NCBI GenBank assembly: GCA_037179515.1
Contig: JAXCGZ010013557.1
Location: 1 to 64,000, forward strand
Origin: Halocaridina rubra
Taxonomy: Eukaryota; Arthropoda; Malacostraca; Decapoda; Atyidae
Direction of reading: 5' to 3'
Length of the DNA stretch: 64,000 nucleotides
Notes under the pieces: generated by a model
Database searches by the model: none
Told to the model about the DNA's origin: nothing
What the model saw: the letters and a program-made list of their open reading frames with translations, nothing else
Part shown: positions 10,870 to 23,051 of the stretch, piece by piece
How the letters are laid out: every line of letters begins with the position of its first letter
Position numbering within the stretch: the first letter of the stretch is position 1
Translations under genes and position numbers: made by a program

Positions 10870-11136
10870 ATTCATACATACATATACCTTGGTTGTTTCC
10901 CCCTTAAATTGGGGGGTAGCCGACATCAAGGAAGGAAAATTGGGGAGAAGTTATTCTCCCCTCTACTCCCCTTCTTCTTTGACGTCTTGCAGGAGGTTGA
11001 TACAAGGGGGGGATTCCTAGTCCCCCCGCCCCGTCCACTTTTAGTCGCCTTTTACGACACGCAGGGAATACGGTGAGGCTATTCTTTGATATTGTGCCCG
11101 CCCCACAGGGCACTTTTATTTGGGCGTGCACAGCGG
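10870..11136 (-). mobile_element. short RTE derivative: 5'UTR fused to 3' tail
   Basis: On the minus strand this starts with the same 5'UTR as the LINE at 32198 (GTCGTAAAAGGCGACTAAAA, then GGAATCCCCCCTTGTATCAA). At GAATAACTTCTCCCCA it jumps to the last ~50 bases of the LINE (GATGTCGGCTACCCCCC, ending CCAAGGTA). All coding sequence is absent. It could be a non-autonomous, SINE-like derivative using the LINE tail for mobilisation, or a deletion product. Confidence 0.8.
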
Positions 11137-11236
11137 ACAGACTGCACTGGCACTCCCTCCTCCGTCTGCCTGAGCCTTCCTCAGCAGCAGGCGGGGTGGT
11201 GTATTTAACTTATTTCTAACAATGTTTCACAACTGG

Positions 11237-11634
<398 letters not shown>

Positions 11635-12334
11635 GAAAAGGACTGAGATATAATTTATTCTTTTATATATTCTTGCATTTGTGCACATAAAGATATAGTT
11701 ATGCACGTGAACATAAAATGTATATGTTTCTTATATGAATTTGTGTGTACGTGATGAGTTTACGAGAACCACAGTTTAGGCAGATATCAGCTGAATATTT
11801 GCTAAAAACGAGAGTCAATTTAGGGTTTGAGTAGCGACGCAAACACTTCAAACACTGTTTGGAAAAAGAGCAATGATCAGAACACAAAATCAGAATAACT
11901 TTTTTTAATATTCATTTTATCATCATTTCAGGAGCTTTTTTTTTTTATGTTGGGCTGAATAAATAATCTCATTATTACAAGAAAACGGTCCCACCCACAC
12001 GCACACACACACACTCACATATACAAGCACGTGCACACAAACGCACACATCCATACACACGCGAATTTTGACAACCGATTGGACGTTCTTGCTTCTCGTA
12101 TTGGGCTGAATAAATAATCTGGTTATAAAAAAAAAAATAATAAATAAACACACACACACACAAGATTAAAAATCGAGGCTTTGTAGAGAACTGAAACCCC
12201 TGGAGTAATATCACATAAGTGTGGCGCCTTCGAAGCTCTGAGAGCAGCGACTCTTGGAAGAATTAAGGATTCTCCAGTAACTTTCATATTATATCAAGGG
12301 GAGTTACTATTTTACACTGACAAATGTAAATAAC
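11635..12334. other. spacer with a duplicated 20-base motif
   Basis: No gene seen. TTGGGCTGAATAAATAATCT occurs at 11950-11969 and again at 12101-12120, same orientation, each near an A/T homopolymer. CA repeats lie at about 11998-12060 and 12148-12162. Confidence 0.6.
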
Positions 12335-12338
12335 AATT

Positions 12339-12366
12339 TGTTTGTGTGTGTGTGTGTGTGTGTGTG
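12339..12366. repeat. (TG)n microsatellite
   Basis: Pure TG repeat followed by a short retroelement-tail fragment. Confidence 0.95.
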
Positions 12367-12379
12367 CGTGTTTTATTTT

Positions 12380-12431
12380 ATAATTTTTTTGGCCCGTCCT
12401 GCTGTCACAATCATTTAAAAAAAAAAAAAAG
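12380..12431 (+). mobile_element. retroelement 3'-tail fragment with poly-A
   Basis: TTTTGGCCCGTCCTGCTGTC plus ACAATCATTT and an A run. It matches the outer ends of the inverted arms at 24995, 26140, 53890, 59115 and 61940. The poly-A suggests that those arms are LINE/SINE tails. Confidence 0.65.
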
Positions 12432-12506
12432 GAGAATATTTGTATTCTCTCAATATTTTTGTATCTTACTACTTCTGGAAAGTGTTGTATTCTTATGGAG
12501 AATATT

Positions 12507-12703
12507 ATTATTATTATCATTATTATTATTATTATTATCATTATAGTAATAATAATAATAATATTAATAATAATAACAATAATAATAATAACAATAACGA
12601 TAATAATAATACTTATAATATTAATAATAATACTAATAATGACAATAATATCAGTTATCATAAGAATAACACTAATAATAAAAATAACACTAATAATAAT
12701 ATA

Positions 12704-12758
<55 letters not shown>

Positions 12759-12814
12759 ATAATATTAATACTAATACTAATAATGACAAAAATATCAGTT
12801 AATTTAAGAATAAC

Positions 12815-12845
<31 letters not shown>

Positions 12846-12847
12846 TT

Positions 12848-12902
<55 letters not shown>
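12507..12902. repeat. (ATT/AAT)n compound microsatellite
   Basis: ATT units then AAT units with AAC/ATA variants. The strand switch from ATT to AAT makes it partly self-complementary. Asn-rich frames are artefacts. Confidence 0.95.
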
Positions 12903-12903
<1 letters not shown>

Positions 12904-12938
12904 TGATAACGAAATTTTCATCTTCTCAACTGATCAGT

Positions 12939-13195
12939 AATTGTCCCAAGGTCATTCATTAAAATTCAATTCACAAATACTACATTTACATTTATTTCAA
13001 ATATCTTTACAAACTCACATGAATCATTTCCAAGCCATTTTTTTTCTCACCAATTTTCTCACTACCTGGACCATATGTGTTAATAAACACCACACTGCAT
13101 ATCTTAATTTAATTTTTTACAACATAATTCTTGACGACATTTCTTTCCACTCAACCAAACACACATATCATCACTCACCAACTGGGGCCATTGTT
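12939..13195 (-). mobile_element. decayed RTE-like endonuclease fragment
   Basis: On the minus strand, GGAAAGAAATGTCGTCAAG and the following ~130 bases align with the endonuclease part at 33755-33900 (WKEVSSRLMW in the better copy). Stops throughout. Confidence 0.6.
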
Positions 13196-13214
13196 CTTCC
13201 TTTCCCTATCTCTA

Positions 13215-13302
13215 TACCAGTTCCATGTAAATTCCACCCCTGTAAAATCCACCCCGAAAATTCCTCCCTACATAATTTTCTCCCCACCAGTTTTACACCC
13301 CA
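13215..13302 (-). repeat. GGTGGAATTTTC-type minisatellite
   Basis: Reverse complement contains GGGAGGAATTTTCGGGGTGG plus related GTGGAATTT units; the same motif occurs on the plus strand at 39565-39670. Both lie just outside gypsy LTR copies. Confidence 0.65.
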
Positions 13303-13304
13303 TT

Positions 13305-13378
13305 AAACCTACCTTAACCTAACTTAATCTAACCTAACCAAAGCTAACCAAACCTTTGCTAACTTAACCTAACCTAAC
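13305..13378. repeat. degenerate telomere-like (AACCT)n
   Basis: Repeated AACCTAACCTAAC/AACTTAACC units, the complement of the arthropod telomere repeat TTAGG. It is short, degenerate and internal to the window. Confidence 0.7.
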
Positions 13379-13404
13379 AATGAAACAAACTTAAGGCAGA
13401 TAAG

Positions 13405-14067
13405 TGTCTTAAGAAAAGCTGAAGCCGTAACACGAAACTGAAATAAACCACGTGGTGCAGGAGATCAAGTGTGTAATTGATACTCTCCTTCGTATTTTCT
13501 TGGGCAGGGTGGATGTTTATAGTGGGTGACAACAAGATATATGGCTTGATCCAAAGGCCTTTAGCACCTAGGTATCAAGTGTCGATAGAGGTCACTATGG
13601 GCCAAAGATCAAGCTATTCTCACGACCACCAAAACACAAACATCCACCCATACGTATGTACATGCCCCTGGAATAATACCCATACAGGCCCTCCTTGTTA
13701 CCCAATGGGCCTCCTTGATTGGCACCATCTTCTGCCCAATAGGCCTGCTTGAGTAGCACCACCCCAAAAGGGAAGGACTCCCTTTGGTTTTGGAAGCCTA
13801 TTGGCTGGTCTGTCCAAGCTGACACGCCCTGCAATCTTGGTCCTACAAGAAAGTAAGAGTCAGTCAGACACAGAAAGCTCAGTTAGAATTTTCCCCGGGG
13901 CACGAATAAGATCTTAGATTTTTATACATAAGGGGGAGGGGGCATTGAGGCAAAAGATACGTGTACTCCCAAATAAACTTAGCTTCAAGTTATTTCTCGC
14001 TTGTCCATTCTAACCTCGCACGTTTCTGGTAATTAAGTATAGCTATAGAATAATCGACTATATGACA
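13405..14067 (+). repeat. gypsy-type LTR, copy 1 (probable 5' LTR)
   Basis: 663 bases, starting TGTCTTAAG and ending CTATATGACA (TG...CA). A 664-base copy in the same orientation lies at 38874-39537. It is followed by TGGTGGCAGAGAGGTACG, a plausible primer-binding site, so this looks like a 5' LTR. Confidence 0.8.
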
Positions 14068-14817
14068 GTGGTGGCAGAGAGGTACGATTCATAAAAGAGA
14101 GACCTTTTTTATGCCAGTGGAAACCCGTGCAACGAGAAAAAGAATTATAAATACAGAAGCACATAACACGTCGGTGGAGAAAATGACTGAAGATTAAAAG
14201 ACTTTTCGAATCCTCAAGTTAGAGGAAGAGTTACGACGCCTACAAACCAGTGCCAAGGCCGCTCAGTCGAGGAGAAGAAACTTGGTCGACGACGGCAGTG
14301 CCTACAGCGAGACCGACGCCTCAAACGCTGGCAAACAGCCTACCACTCCAAACCGAGAGACGACTCTCAGCGGACGCAGGAAACACAGCAGGCCATGCCC
14401 CCACCCCGTGCCCTTGTTGGAAAGATGCCCCGCAGTAAGAATTGTCCCATGCATTTTGACTTCGAAGGAAAGTTGCTGAAACTTCGTTCACGAAGGCTGA
14501 GAAATGTCACCTGGGAGAGAAATTCAGTGAGATTCATGTATATCACCATGTGCCGCACTGTGAATGTGGCTTTGAGGAACAGCACTCCTACCAGGCGTTA
14601 TTTGTTGCTGAATTCAACGGAGAAGATGCCTGTGATGGTGAATTGGCGATTACGAGACATATGGACAACATTAGCGAGAAAACCAACAAGCCCAGAAGAC
14701 AGGAAAACCTCCTCCTCCAGTACCAGTGGCCGTGACGTTCTTCAAGTAGCATCCCAAAATAGCTATGTACTTGTAATTTCTATCCAGTGAGTAATGGGAC
14801 TATTATTTAAAAAAAAA
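14068..14817 (+). pseudogene. LTR-element 5' interior, gag-like remnant
   Basis: A frame opens with MPVETRATRKRI at about 14113, has an early stop, then continues as a charged, coiled-looking stretch (LEEELRRLQ, SYSETDASNAGKQ-like). A second frame at 14500-14735 gives YHHVPHCECGFEEQHSYQ. Neither matches a family I can name. Position just after the LTR and primer site suggests a gag relic. It ends at an A run before the RTE insertion. Confidence 0.45.
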
Positions 14818-14965
14818 AAGGGAGATCGGAGGACTCCACCATATTAATCCATCCACTGAGGGGGCAAGCCAGCCTCAAGTTGGTGCCGGTTCCAAGCCCG
14901 GGTAAGTGGGGAAGGTTGGTGGCAGGAAGGGTATCCGGCCATAAAAATTTTGCCAAAACCAAAAT

Positions 14966-16425
14966 ATGGCCAGTACAGATAACGAGAATAGTCACCATAC
15001 TAGGGCGTTCCCCTTAAGCGACGAGTTGGGGCTTCGCATGACCCCTCCGGAAAGACAGCAAGGGCTACCCAGTCATGGGCGGGCTGGGTTAAAGAGGCAA
15101 GCTCGAGGGAGAGTGTTAGATGAGGTGCTGCGGGTGGGCACTCTTAATGTGGGGACGATGACTGGGAAGGGGCGAGAATTGGTGGACCTGATGGAGAGGA
15201 GGAGAACTGGAGTGCTGTGTGTGCAGGAGACCAGGTGGAAAGGAAATAAGGCGAGGGAACTGGGTGAGGGTTGCAAATTGTTTTATAGTGGAGCAAATGA
15301 GGAAGGGAGGAATGGTGTAGGAATAATACTATCCAAAAACCTGAAGGAAAGATTACTTGGTGTGAATAGAAAGAGTGACAGAATTGAGTTTAAAGCTGGG
15401 ACTGGGAGAAACGGTAGTCAATGTGGTATGTGCCTATGCCCCACAAACTGGTTGTAATTTTGGGAGGAGATCTAAATGGCCACTTGGGAATTGGGAGGGC
15501 TGGGATAGGTAGAGTTCATGGGGGCTGGGGGGTGGGCAAGAGAAATGAGAGGGGAAAGAGAGTGATTGATTTTGCAGTGGCATTTTCTGGCATTGGTCAA
15601 CACATTCTATGAGAAAAAGGAAAACAGATTAATTACATACAGTAGTGGTGGGAGGGAGAGCCAGATAGATTTAGTGTTGTGTAGGAGAGACCATCTGAAG
15701 GAGATCAGCGACTGTAAAGTAATAAATGGGGAGAGTGTAGCAGTGCAATATAGGATAGTAGTAACTGATTGCAGGCTCAGGAAATGTAGAAAAAGTAAGA
15801 AGCCGAGGATGGACCCAAAGATAAAGTGGTGGAGATTGAAAGATGCAGAGCTGAGAACTATGTTTAAGGGAAGAGTGTTGGAAGCAATAAGGTTGCATGA
15901 GGATATACAAGAATGGTGGACAGAGAATAGTAAGGTGATTTTGAGGGTTGGTGAGGAGGTACTTGGAAAGTCATCAGGAAGGAAACCCCCAAATGATAAA
16001 GAATCATGGTGGTGGAATGAGGAATTGCAAGAATGGGTGAAGAACAAGAAGGAAGCTAAGAAAAAGGCAGATTTATCAGGCCTGGAGCAGGATAAAGAGT
16101 ACAAGCAGGCAAAGAAGGAGGCAAAGGAAAGCAGTAGCAAAAGCAAAGGCAGAGACATTGAATGAAGTCTATGAAGAGCTGGAAACACTAGAAGGAGACA
16201 AGAAAATATGGTGCACTGCCAAGGCCCGAGAAGCTGCATCCAAGGACTTGACCCAAGTAAGACAAATAAAGGATAACCATGGAGTAGTTCTAGCAGAAGA
16301 GGATGAAATAAAAAGCAGATAGGAAACATATTTTGAAGGATTACTAGATGAAGAGAACCCAAGAGCAGTATTTGAAGATGGACTTCCAAATGAAGCAGTT
16401 ACAACAACAGTGGCGAGAAGAGAGG
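14966..16425 (+). pseudogene. RTE endonuclease and N-terminal RT region (broken)
   Basis: Apurinic-like endonuclease that would nick target DNA. LRVGTLNVGTMTGKG (catalytic Asn) starts near residue 55 of the frame at 14966-15457, followed by VLCVQETRWKGNKA (catalytic Glu). Near 15450 the text jumps from CAYAPQTGC-like sequence to ILGGDLNGHLG, a deletion of roughly 30 codons relative to the family. IDFAVAF and then KENRLITYSSGGRESQIDLVL follow in other frames. A frameshift near 16165 and a stop near 16320 precede the insertion. The Asn, Glu and DxN motifs are present but the domain is shortened. Confidence 0.87.
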
Positions 16426-16692
16426 TATTTATTTTATTAATTTATTGCGCCAAGGCGTCAGACATTACATGAGTTTATACAAATAATGCTTCAAATGGAT
16501 ACAAAACAAAGAATTGAACATAGTTTACAGGGAGGTGTACACATTGATAAAACATTGCTGCATACTAACACACATCTCACAGTATGGCAGCACAGAGTAC
16601 ATTATATGCAAAAGTAAAGCTAAGAGAAACACAGAATGCACAAACAGAATTGTACAGCAACATACAGAAAATATATGTATAATTCAATATAA

Positions 16693-19600
16693 TTAATGGC
16701 CACCAAAGTGAGGATAACGAGCAAGAATAACATCAAGCTTGTCATCATTAAGTAAAAATGAGCAGATCTGTATTAAGTTCTGACCTCGTGGTAAAACATC
16801 TCTCACTGTGGGGCACTGAAGACAATAGTGGTCAAGAGTGTTAGCATTAGGATGGTCGCATAATTTACAGGAGGTGTACTGTGGCATATCTAGAGTCTGA
16901 GAGCCCTGCCATAAAGGCCGATACCCCATTCTGAGCCGAGCACTAACTACATTGTTTTTCCTCACCAATAACCCGCGTCTGCGATACTTGTAGCGACTGT
17001 GAAGAAAGTGATCATGGTGCTGTATGGACACACTGTTGGCCCTCTCCGTGTCCCTGCGATGGACCGTCATGGCAAACCCAGCTGAGTAGATGATGTTACG
17101 TAGGCATCGAAGGGAGGGTTCAGCGTCCACAGCATGCCCATCCAGCATACAGGCCGCCTTGGCAAGACGATCCGCTGTGTCGTTGCCAGTCAGCCCAATG
17201 TGGGATGGAGTCCATATAAACGACACGACAAGAGAAGCATCCCGAGCGGCCGCGAGGCGACATAGTATATCTCCCACAGCACGGCCACAGATAGGTCTTG
17301 GCGAGGATAGGGCTTGTAGGGCTGATTGGGAGTCACAAATTATTACCCCATTCACTCGTCGTCGAACAAGGAGAGTCACGACATCCAAGATGGCATTCAG
17401 TTCACAGTAGGTGGAGCTCGACGAGGTGGGTAGTCTACGGCCAATCCATGAATCAGCCGGCACAGGCGGCTCCATGGTGGGGGAAAACACAGCACATGCC
17501 GCCCTCCCATCTGCTTGCACAGAACCATCAACATAGACGTGGTGTGCTGCAGGGACAGACATGGATACATCAGCGATAGTCTCCAGAGCTAACTGTCTCT
17601 GCAAGGGGGGATAGACATCCTTCGAGGTCGGTGTATATGTGACAGCGGGGAGGGGGACACGCCAGGGTGGTAAATCTGGGACAGCCGCCTGCACTGGCAG
17701 GTCGATGTCAAGGCCACGGAGAATGTCACTCACCACCCTGATAAGGTTATGACCTCCTGCTCGAAGTGGGAGCCTGGGTGCGTCTGGATCCAGGGACGTC
17801 CTCATGACAGCAGAGAAGTACGGAGCAAGAAAGGGGTAGTGAAGACATTTAACAGTAAAATAGGACACATTGGCATAAATCCTCACCACAAGAGGGGCAA
17901 GTTGAGCTCCAACTGCATACTCACAATACGGGTAGAGAGAGAACATCCCAAGATAAATCTCATGACTTGATTCTGGAACTTTTCAAGTGGCTCGAGAGCT
18001 GGTCTAGGAAGTTGACACAAGGCAGGAGACAGATAGTCAACCACTGACCGAAGTAGTAGGATGTAGAGGGTCCTCGCCACTGGGATGGAGACTCCTGCAG
18101 CATTGTTGGCAAGCCACTTGACAGGTGCAAAGCGGGGCTCCAGACGGTCAAAAAGGCTCTTCACAAAGGGATGAATTCGTTGACGTGCAGGTATAGCTGG
18201 GGTGATCCGGACTGGTGCACCTAAATACGTGTACTGTGTGCAGTGAGGGATGACATTACCACCCATGGCGAATGCGGGCAGTGCTCTGCAGTTGCGTGAG
18301 GTAAAAATCCTGCTTTTTTCTGGGGATATAATAAGGCCACAGGAGGTAGCAGACACGTAAAAATCATGGAGCATGTGCTGAAGGTCGTGAGTTGAGGTCG
18401 TGTGGATGCATATGTCGTCCGCATAGCAGGTAACTGTAGTACCGGGGATGACAGGAAGGAGGGAGAGTAGACGATGCATAAGGATATTGAATAGAAAAGG
18501 ACTTAGCACACCCCCCTGAGGAGTACCCAGTTCAAACCGTTCATAGGAGCTATACGACCCTTTAAAAAGGACACTTGATGTTCTGTTGCAGAGATATCCC
18601 CGTATCCATTTCAGTATGTTCCCCCGAATTCCAAAGTCCACCAGCTGGTCAAGAATAATTTCCTTGTTGGCTATATCGAAGGCAGATTTGAGGTCCAGGA
18701 AGGCGACCACACTGGTGGGAGAAAGACGGGTGTAGACATCAGCGAGGCAGTGATGTGTGCTTCGTTGTGGGAGGAAACCATAAAGACTGGGGGAGAGTTT
18801 ATCCTGTAGACGGTGCATGAGCCGGGCAAGAAGGATGCGTTCAAACACTTTGCTGAAGCAGGAGGTGAGGGAGATAGGCCTAAATTTGTCGGTTCCAGGT
18901 TTTGGTAGAGGAATAATAGTGCTTCTCGTCCAGGCAGAGGGCACATGCCCCAAGCAAAAGCAAAGATTGAAGAGCTGCAGTAGGGGGTTACCAGGAACTT
19001 TATGAAGAAGACGGAGAACTTGATATGTAAGACCATCCTCCCCAGGGGCAGTAGCCTTAATCCTAGCAAGAGCACGTCGTAGTTCATCCTCTGTGAATAG
19101 GATGTCATCCTCTTCATCCGTCTGTAGTAATGCACCCATTAGGCGGAGGTTACGAACACTGCGGTGGGTGGAGAGTGCCTCTTGAACGTTCCCGGGAAGG
19201 TTGCAAGTTTGTGACTGGGCTGACCAGGTAGTAATGAGGTCCTGAGCGTACTCAAGTGGACTGTGGTGTAGAGCACAGGTGGGTTTCTTCTTGACAGCCT
19301 TCCTTATAAGATGCCACATAGTCCCAGCGCTAGTCTGATGGTTAATACTATCCGTAAATTTCTGCCAATACTCCGTGTGCACACACTTCTGCAGGGCAAC
19401 CAGATCATCCCTCGCCAACTGATATTGGTGCAGGTGGTCAGGGGTGGGCTGTCTTTGAAAGGAGAGTCCAGCATCCACAACTGTCCTTTCCGCCTGGGCA
19501 ATACGCTGATCCAAAGTCCAGGAATGGGCCTCAGGGCGACGTGGAACGTGTGGTCTGAGAACATAATGCGTGTAGAAGTCATGTGTAGAATCCACCAGTG

Positions 19601-20472
19601 AGTTGTATAAGCTGTCTGGAGAAAGGAGATCAAAAGTGGGAAGGAGGTGAGAGATAAAGGAAATATAAGTGGGGCAGTATTTGGGAGGGATAGAGATGCG
19701 GGTGCGGTGATGGGAGAGGGTAGCTGGAGTCTGAAGTATGGAGTATTTCAGGCTAAGGGCAACATGGTCAGAAAAGAGAGAAGGGATAGAAGAGCAGGAG
19801 ACATTAGGTACCACAAGGCCAGCTGTGAGAATGTGATCTACAGTACCCCCAAGAGCGTGTGTGGCACCACCAGTATCCCAGCGGGTGAGGCGGGTAGCGG
19901 CGGATGTAGTCGAGCAGAGGCTTGCCACCGCAATTGGGAGTGGGAGATGAGTCACCAAGGGCGGGGTTTCTGGCGTTAAAATCCCCCATATAGATCATTC
20001 CACTGTCTGTAGGTATTGGAAGGGCTGGTAGATTAATCACACCTGGGGCAGAGTAGACATTGCACAATCGAAGAGTACCATTCCCGACAGTGATTTCAAA
20101 GAGCTGAAAGGTCATATCAACTTGTGCAGAAGAACTAAGGAGCGTGTGAGGTATGGAGGAATGAATGTAGGTAATGAGTCCTCTTCTGGTATAATGCACA
20201 TATGAAACATACCCTGTGAGCATAGGAGCCTCCTCCCCTGGTGGAGCACCACCAGGAAAAACCTCTTGTATAAAAATAACCTGCGGATGATGACGATAAA
20301 CATAGGCTCTAAGTGCAGTGAGTTTAGGAGAGTGTCTAATTCCAAAGGCATTCCAAGAGATGGCATGAAATTGTATGCGACTAGCGAATCTTATTCTTAT
20401 TTTTGCGGAAGGCAGAAGTGGGCGGGGCACTGTCAGACAGAGCATGGGATGAAGAAGACCTGGGCTGCACAT
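16693..20472 (-). pseudogene. I-clade ORF2: endonuclease, RT, RNase H (two frameshifts)
   Basis: Endonuclease at 19890-20472: ISWNAFGIRHSPKL (Asn), VIFIQEVF (Glu), YMGDFNARNP. A frameshift near 19890 shifts to GGTVDHILTAGLV and LFSDHVALS. RT at about 17900-19200 has LDLKSAFDIANKE, GTPQGGVLSPFLFN and CYADDICIH, with the catalytic Asp residues intact. A second shift near 17890, one C fewer than the copy at 60005 within a C run, leads into RNase H (16693-17946): YVDGSVQ, YCELNAI, ICDSQSALQAL and GNDTADRLAK, plus a C-terminal CKLCDHPNANTLDHYCLQC motif. ORF2 copies RNA into DNA at the target. Only these two shifts stop it being read through. Confidence 0.9.
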
Positions 20473-21629
20473 CAGTCAACTTCTCAAGGTGGGAGGCGAC
20501 CTTATTAAACTTGTCAGTGAGAGTCGTGATGGTGTCAACAACAGCGTGATGAGACTCGACCAAACTTGCGAGAGTCCTTTCCATTGTATCTTGCTGGGTG
20601 ACCATACTGTCAATGCAGGCACCTATGGTATCAAGGCGAGCTGTGAGAGCTGTACAGCGGGACTCCGGGGTAGCAACAGCCTTACGGAGAGCAATGATAT
20701 CAGCAGAGTCAGGAGGACGTAGAGAGGAAGTTGCGGCGATGGGCGGTGGCGGGGGCAGTGGAGCGCGCTCTGGTGGTGTGGCATGAGACCGTCTAGCACA
20801 GCCATGCCAGACGTTGACCCCAGGCATGTTGCACCGAACACACTTCCACTGCGAAGTGTCCGGCGGAGGCTGAGACGTGGATCCAGAAGCAGTATCACAA
20901 GCAGCGGCAGCAGCAGATGAGGCAGGTATACAGTGCGGGCAGGAGAGTGTGTCATGGGCAGCAGCACACCACGCACATCTGGCCGGAGCAGAACAATAGC
21001 GTGAGATATGGCCAATACCCCAGCATTTAAAACACCAAGGCTGCTCGTCCTTCATCCTGCGCAATTCACAGGAAGGGAGGCAAGGGAGAAAGGAAAACTC
21101 AACGACTGGTGGGGGTGGTTCAGGGAGACTCCAGGTGATGACAATACGGTTGATAGGCTCCCCGTCCTGAAAGAACCGTCGAGCAGTGTGCACTCCTGGT
21201 AGCTCCTTGGCAAGGGAAGGGTCAAGTGCAATAGGGTAGCGAGTAACGAGGTATGTTGGGAACTTACGGGGCCGCTCAATTGAGCCCTGAATATCGCAAC
21301 GTAGAGAAAGAAAATCCCCACTCGTGACCCTGTCAATGATGTCCTTGCGACGCCTCGAGATGTAGACAAAGTGTGATGTAACCGAAGACATCTTCACCTC
21401 AGCCAGCTCCCGATTGAGACGAAAAATTTTGGCGACATCAGTAAGCCAACGAAGCTTCACTTCACTGGAGGGATTTTCTTGGAAGCCCAGCTTGACATAA
21501 TCTGCCCGAGGAGCAAAGGCTGGGGCAGCAGATGGGAGCGATGAGAGTGCAGCTGACTGGAGTGATGAAGAGGTAGCTGAAGGAGGTAACAAAGGTACAG
21601 CAGGAGGAAAAGGGCAGGGCAGAGCGGGC
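20381..21629 (-). CDS. I-clade ORF1, CCHC nucleic-acid-binding protein, 5'-truncated
   Basis: Open for more than 400 codons, running to the 5' edge of the element without an ATG. The N-terminal third is Ala/Ser/Pro-rich. The middle contains VSHFVYISRRRKDI-like basic sequence. At about residues 205-240 there are knuckles CFKCWGIGHISRYC and CAWCAAAHDTLSCPH. A further CVRCNMPGVNVWHGC follows, then Pro-rich and coiled-coil-like sequence (DTIGACIDSMVTQQDTMERT). ORF1 proteins of I elements coat the RNA. It overlaps ORF2 by about 90 bases in another frame, as is common for this clade. Uninterrupted, hence CDS, but incomplete at the start. Confidence 0.85.
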
Positions 21630-23051
21630 AGTAAGGAAAATGAAAAACAGAGAGGCAGCAGGACCTGATATGATGCCAGTGGAGGTATGGAAGTCTTGGA
21701 GAGGAAGGCATAGATATTTTGTGGGACTTAATGCAAAAGACCTTTAGTCAGGAAAAGAAGCCAGAGGAGTGTAGAGGAGGCCTAATCATCCAAATCTATA
21801 AAGTGAAGGGAGACATTCAGGAGTGTGGAAACTATATAGGTATAAAGTTGTTAAGTCATACTATGAAGATATGGGAGAAGATCATCGAGAGGAGACTCAG
21901 AGAGGTAACGACAATTGGGGATGAACAGTCTGGCTTCATGCCTGGAAGAGGGACAGTGGATGCCATATTTGCCTTGAGACAAATGATGGAAAAACATCGG
22001 GAGAAACAGAAAGGACTGCATATGGTCTTAATTGACCTGGAAAAGGCATATGATCGAGTACCACGTCAAGAGGTGTGGAGGTGTATTAGAGAAATGGGAG
22101 TCCCTGAGAAATATGTAAGAATTATCCAAGATATGTATGAGAGGGCAGAGGCAAATGTTAAGAGCAGTGTGGGCTTGACAAAAGGTCTCTCAGTAAATGT
22201 TGGTCTGCATCAAGGGTCTGCTTTGAGTCCATATCTATTTGATATGGTCTTGGATGTAGTAACCCAGGGTATTAGAGATCAGTCATCAAGGTGTATGCTT
22301 TTTGCAGATGACATTGTACTGTGTAGCAACAGACGAGAGGTAGTGGAGGAGTAGCTTGAGGAGTGGAGAAGAGTGATGGAGGATAGAGGACTGAGAATCA
22401 GCAGGAAGAAGACAGAGTACTTGAGGTTGAGAGATGAGGATGGGGAGGTCAATTTGCAGGGGGAGGAGTTGAAAAGAGTTGAAAAGTTCAAGTATATGGG
22501 ATCAACAGTAGCAGAGTGTGGTGACCTAGAGTCAGAAATAACCCACAGAATACAAGCGGGATGGAAGAACAGGAAGAAAGTGTCTGGGGTGCTGTGCGAC
22601 AGGAGAATAGGGATTAAGTTGAGAGGTAAAGTGCATAAGACAGTTGTGAGACCTGCAATGATGTATGGAGCAGACATGGGCAATAAAGAAGACACAAGAG
22701 AAAAAACTGGATGTGGCAGAGATGAGGATGTTGAGATGGATGTGTGGGGTGACAAAAAGCGATAAGATCAGAAACGATGTAATTAGAGGTACCTCAAAAG
22801 TTAGAGAAATATCTGATAAGATACAAGAAAGTAGACTAAGATGGTATGGTCATGTCATTAGGGGGGATGAAAAGTATGTTGGGAGGAGGGGGATAGAAAT
22901 GGATATACAGGGTAGGAGAGGGAGGGGGAGACCAAAGCGTAGGTGGATGGATTGCATCAATGACGACCTGAGGTCTAAAGGTTTATTGGGTAATGAGGTA
23001 TGGTACAGGAACATATGGAGAACACTGGCCAGAAACATCGACCACACATAA
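21630..23051 (+). pseudogene. RTE reverse transcriptase (broken)
   Basis: Frame 21719-22354 carries the RT core: GNYIGIKLLSHTMKIWE, SGFMPGRGTVDAIF, VLIDLEKAYDRVPRQ (Asp), VGLHQGSALSPYLFD and LFADDIVLCS (ADD). A TAG stop at 22352 cuts it. The thumb and C-terminal region continue at 22373-22765 (RISRKKTEYLRL, RVEKFKYMGSTVAECGD) and, after a shift, at 22665-23051 (LDVAEMRMLRWMCGV, GRPKRRWMDC). The active-site Asp residues are intact. The fragment at 1028-1224 is the same family. Confidence 0.9.

Larger units (their letters stand above)
16426..21629 (-). mobile_element. I-clade LINE with RNase H, 5.2 kb, 5'-truncated in ORF1
   Basis: Minus-strand element with ORF1 (CCHC knuckles), ORF2 (endonuclease, RT, RNase H) and a 3' end at about 16427 in an AATAAATTAATAAAATAAA-type tail. 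A second, shorter copy is at 59548-61486 with the same 3' end. It sits inside the RTE at 14.8-23.1 kb, so it is the younger of the two. ORF1 is open to the 5' boundary with no ATG, so the 5' end is missing. Confidence 0.9.

Noticed and set aside
13477..13834. Open frames on both strands within the gypsy LTR
   Set aside because: They lie inside an LTR present at 38874-39537, where the plus-strand frame is not kept; no family resemblance.
17090..17579. Plus-strand frames at 17.1-17.6 kb and similar at 18.8, 19.3 and 20.5 kb
   Set aside because: Antisense shadows of the I-clade ORF1 and ORF2, which carry all the recognisable motifs.
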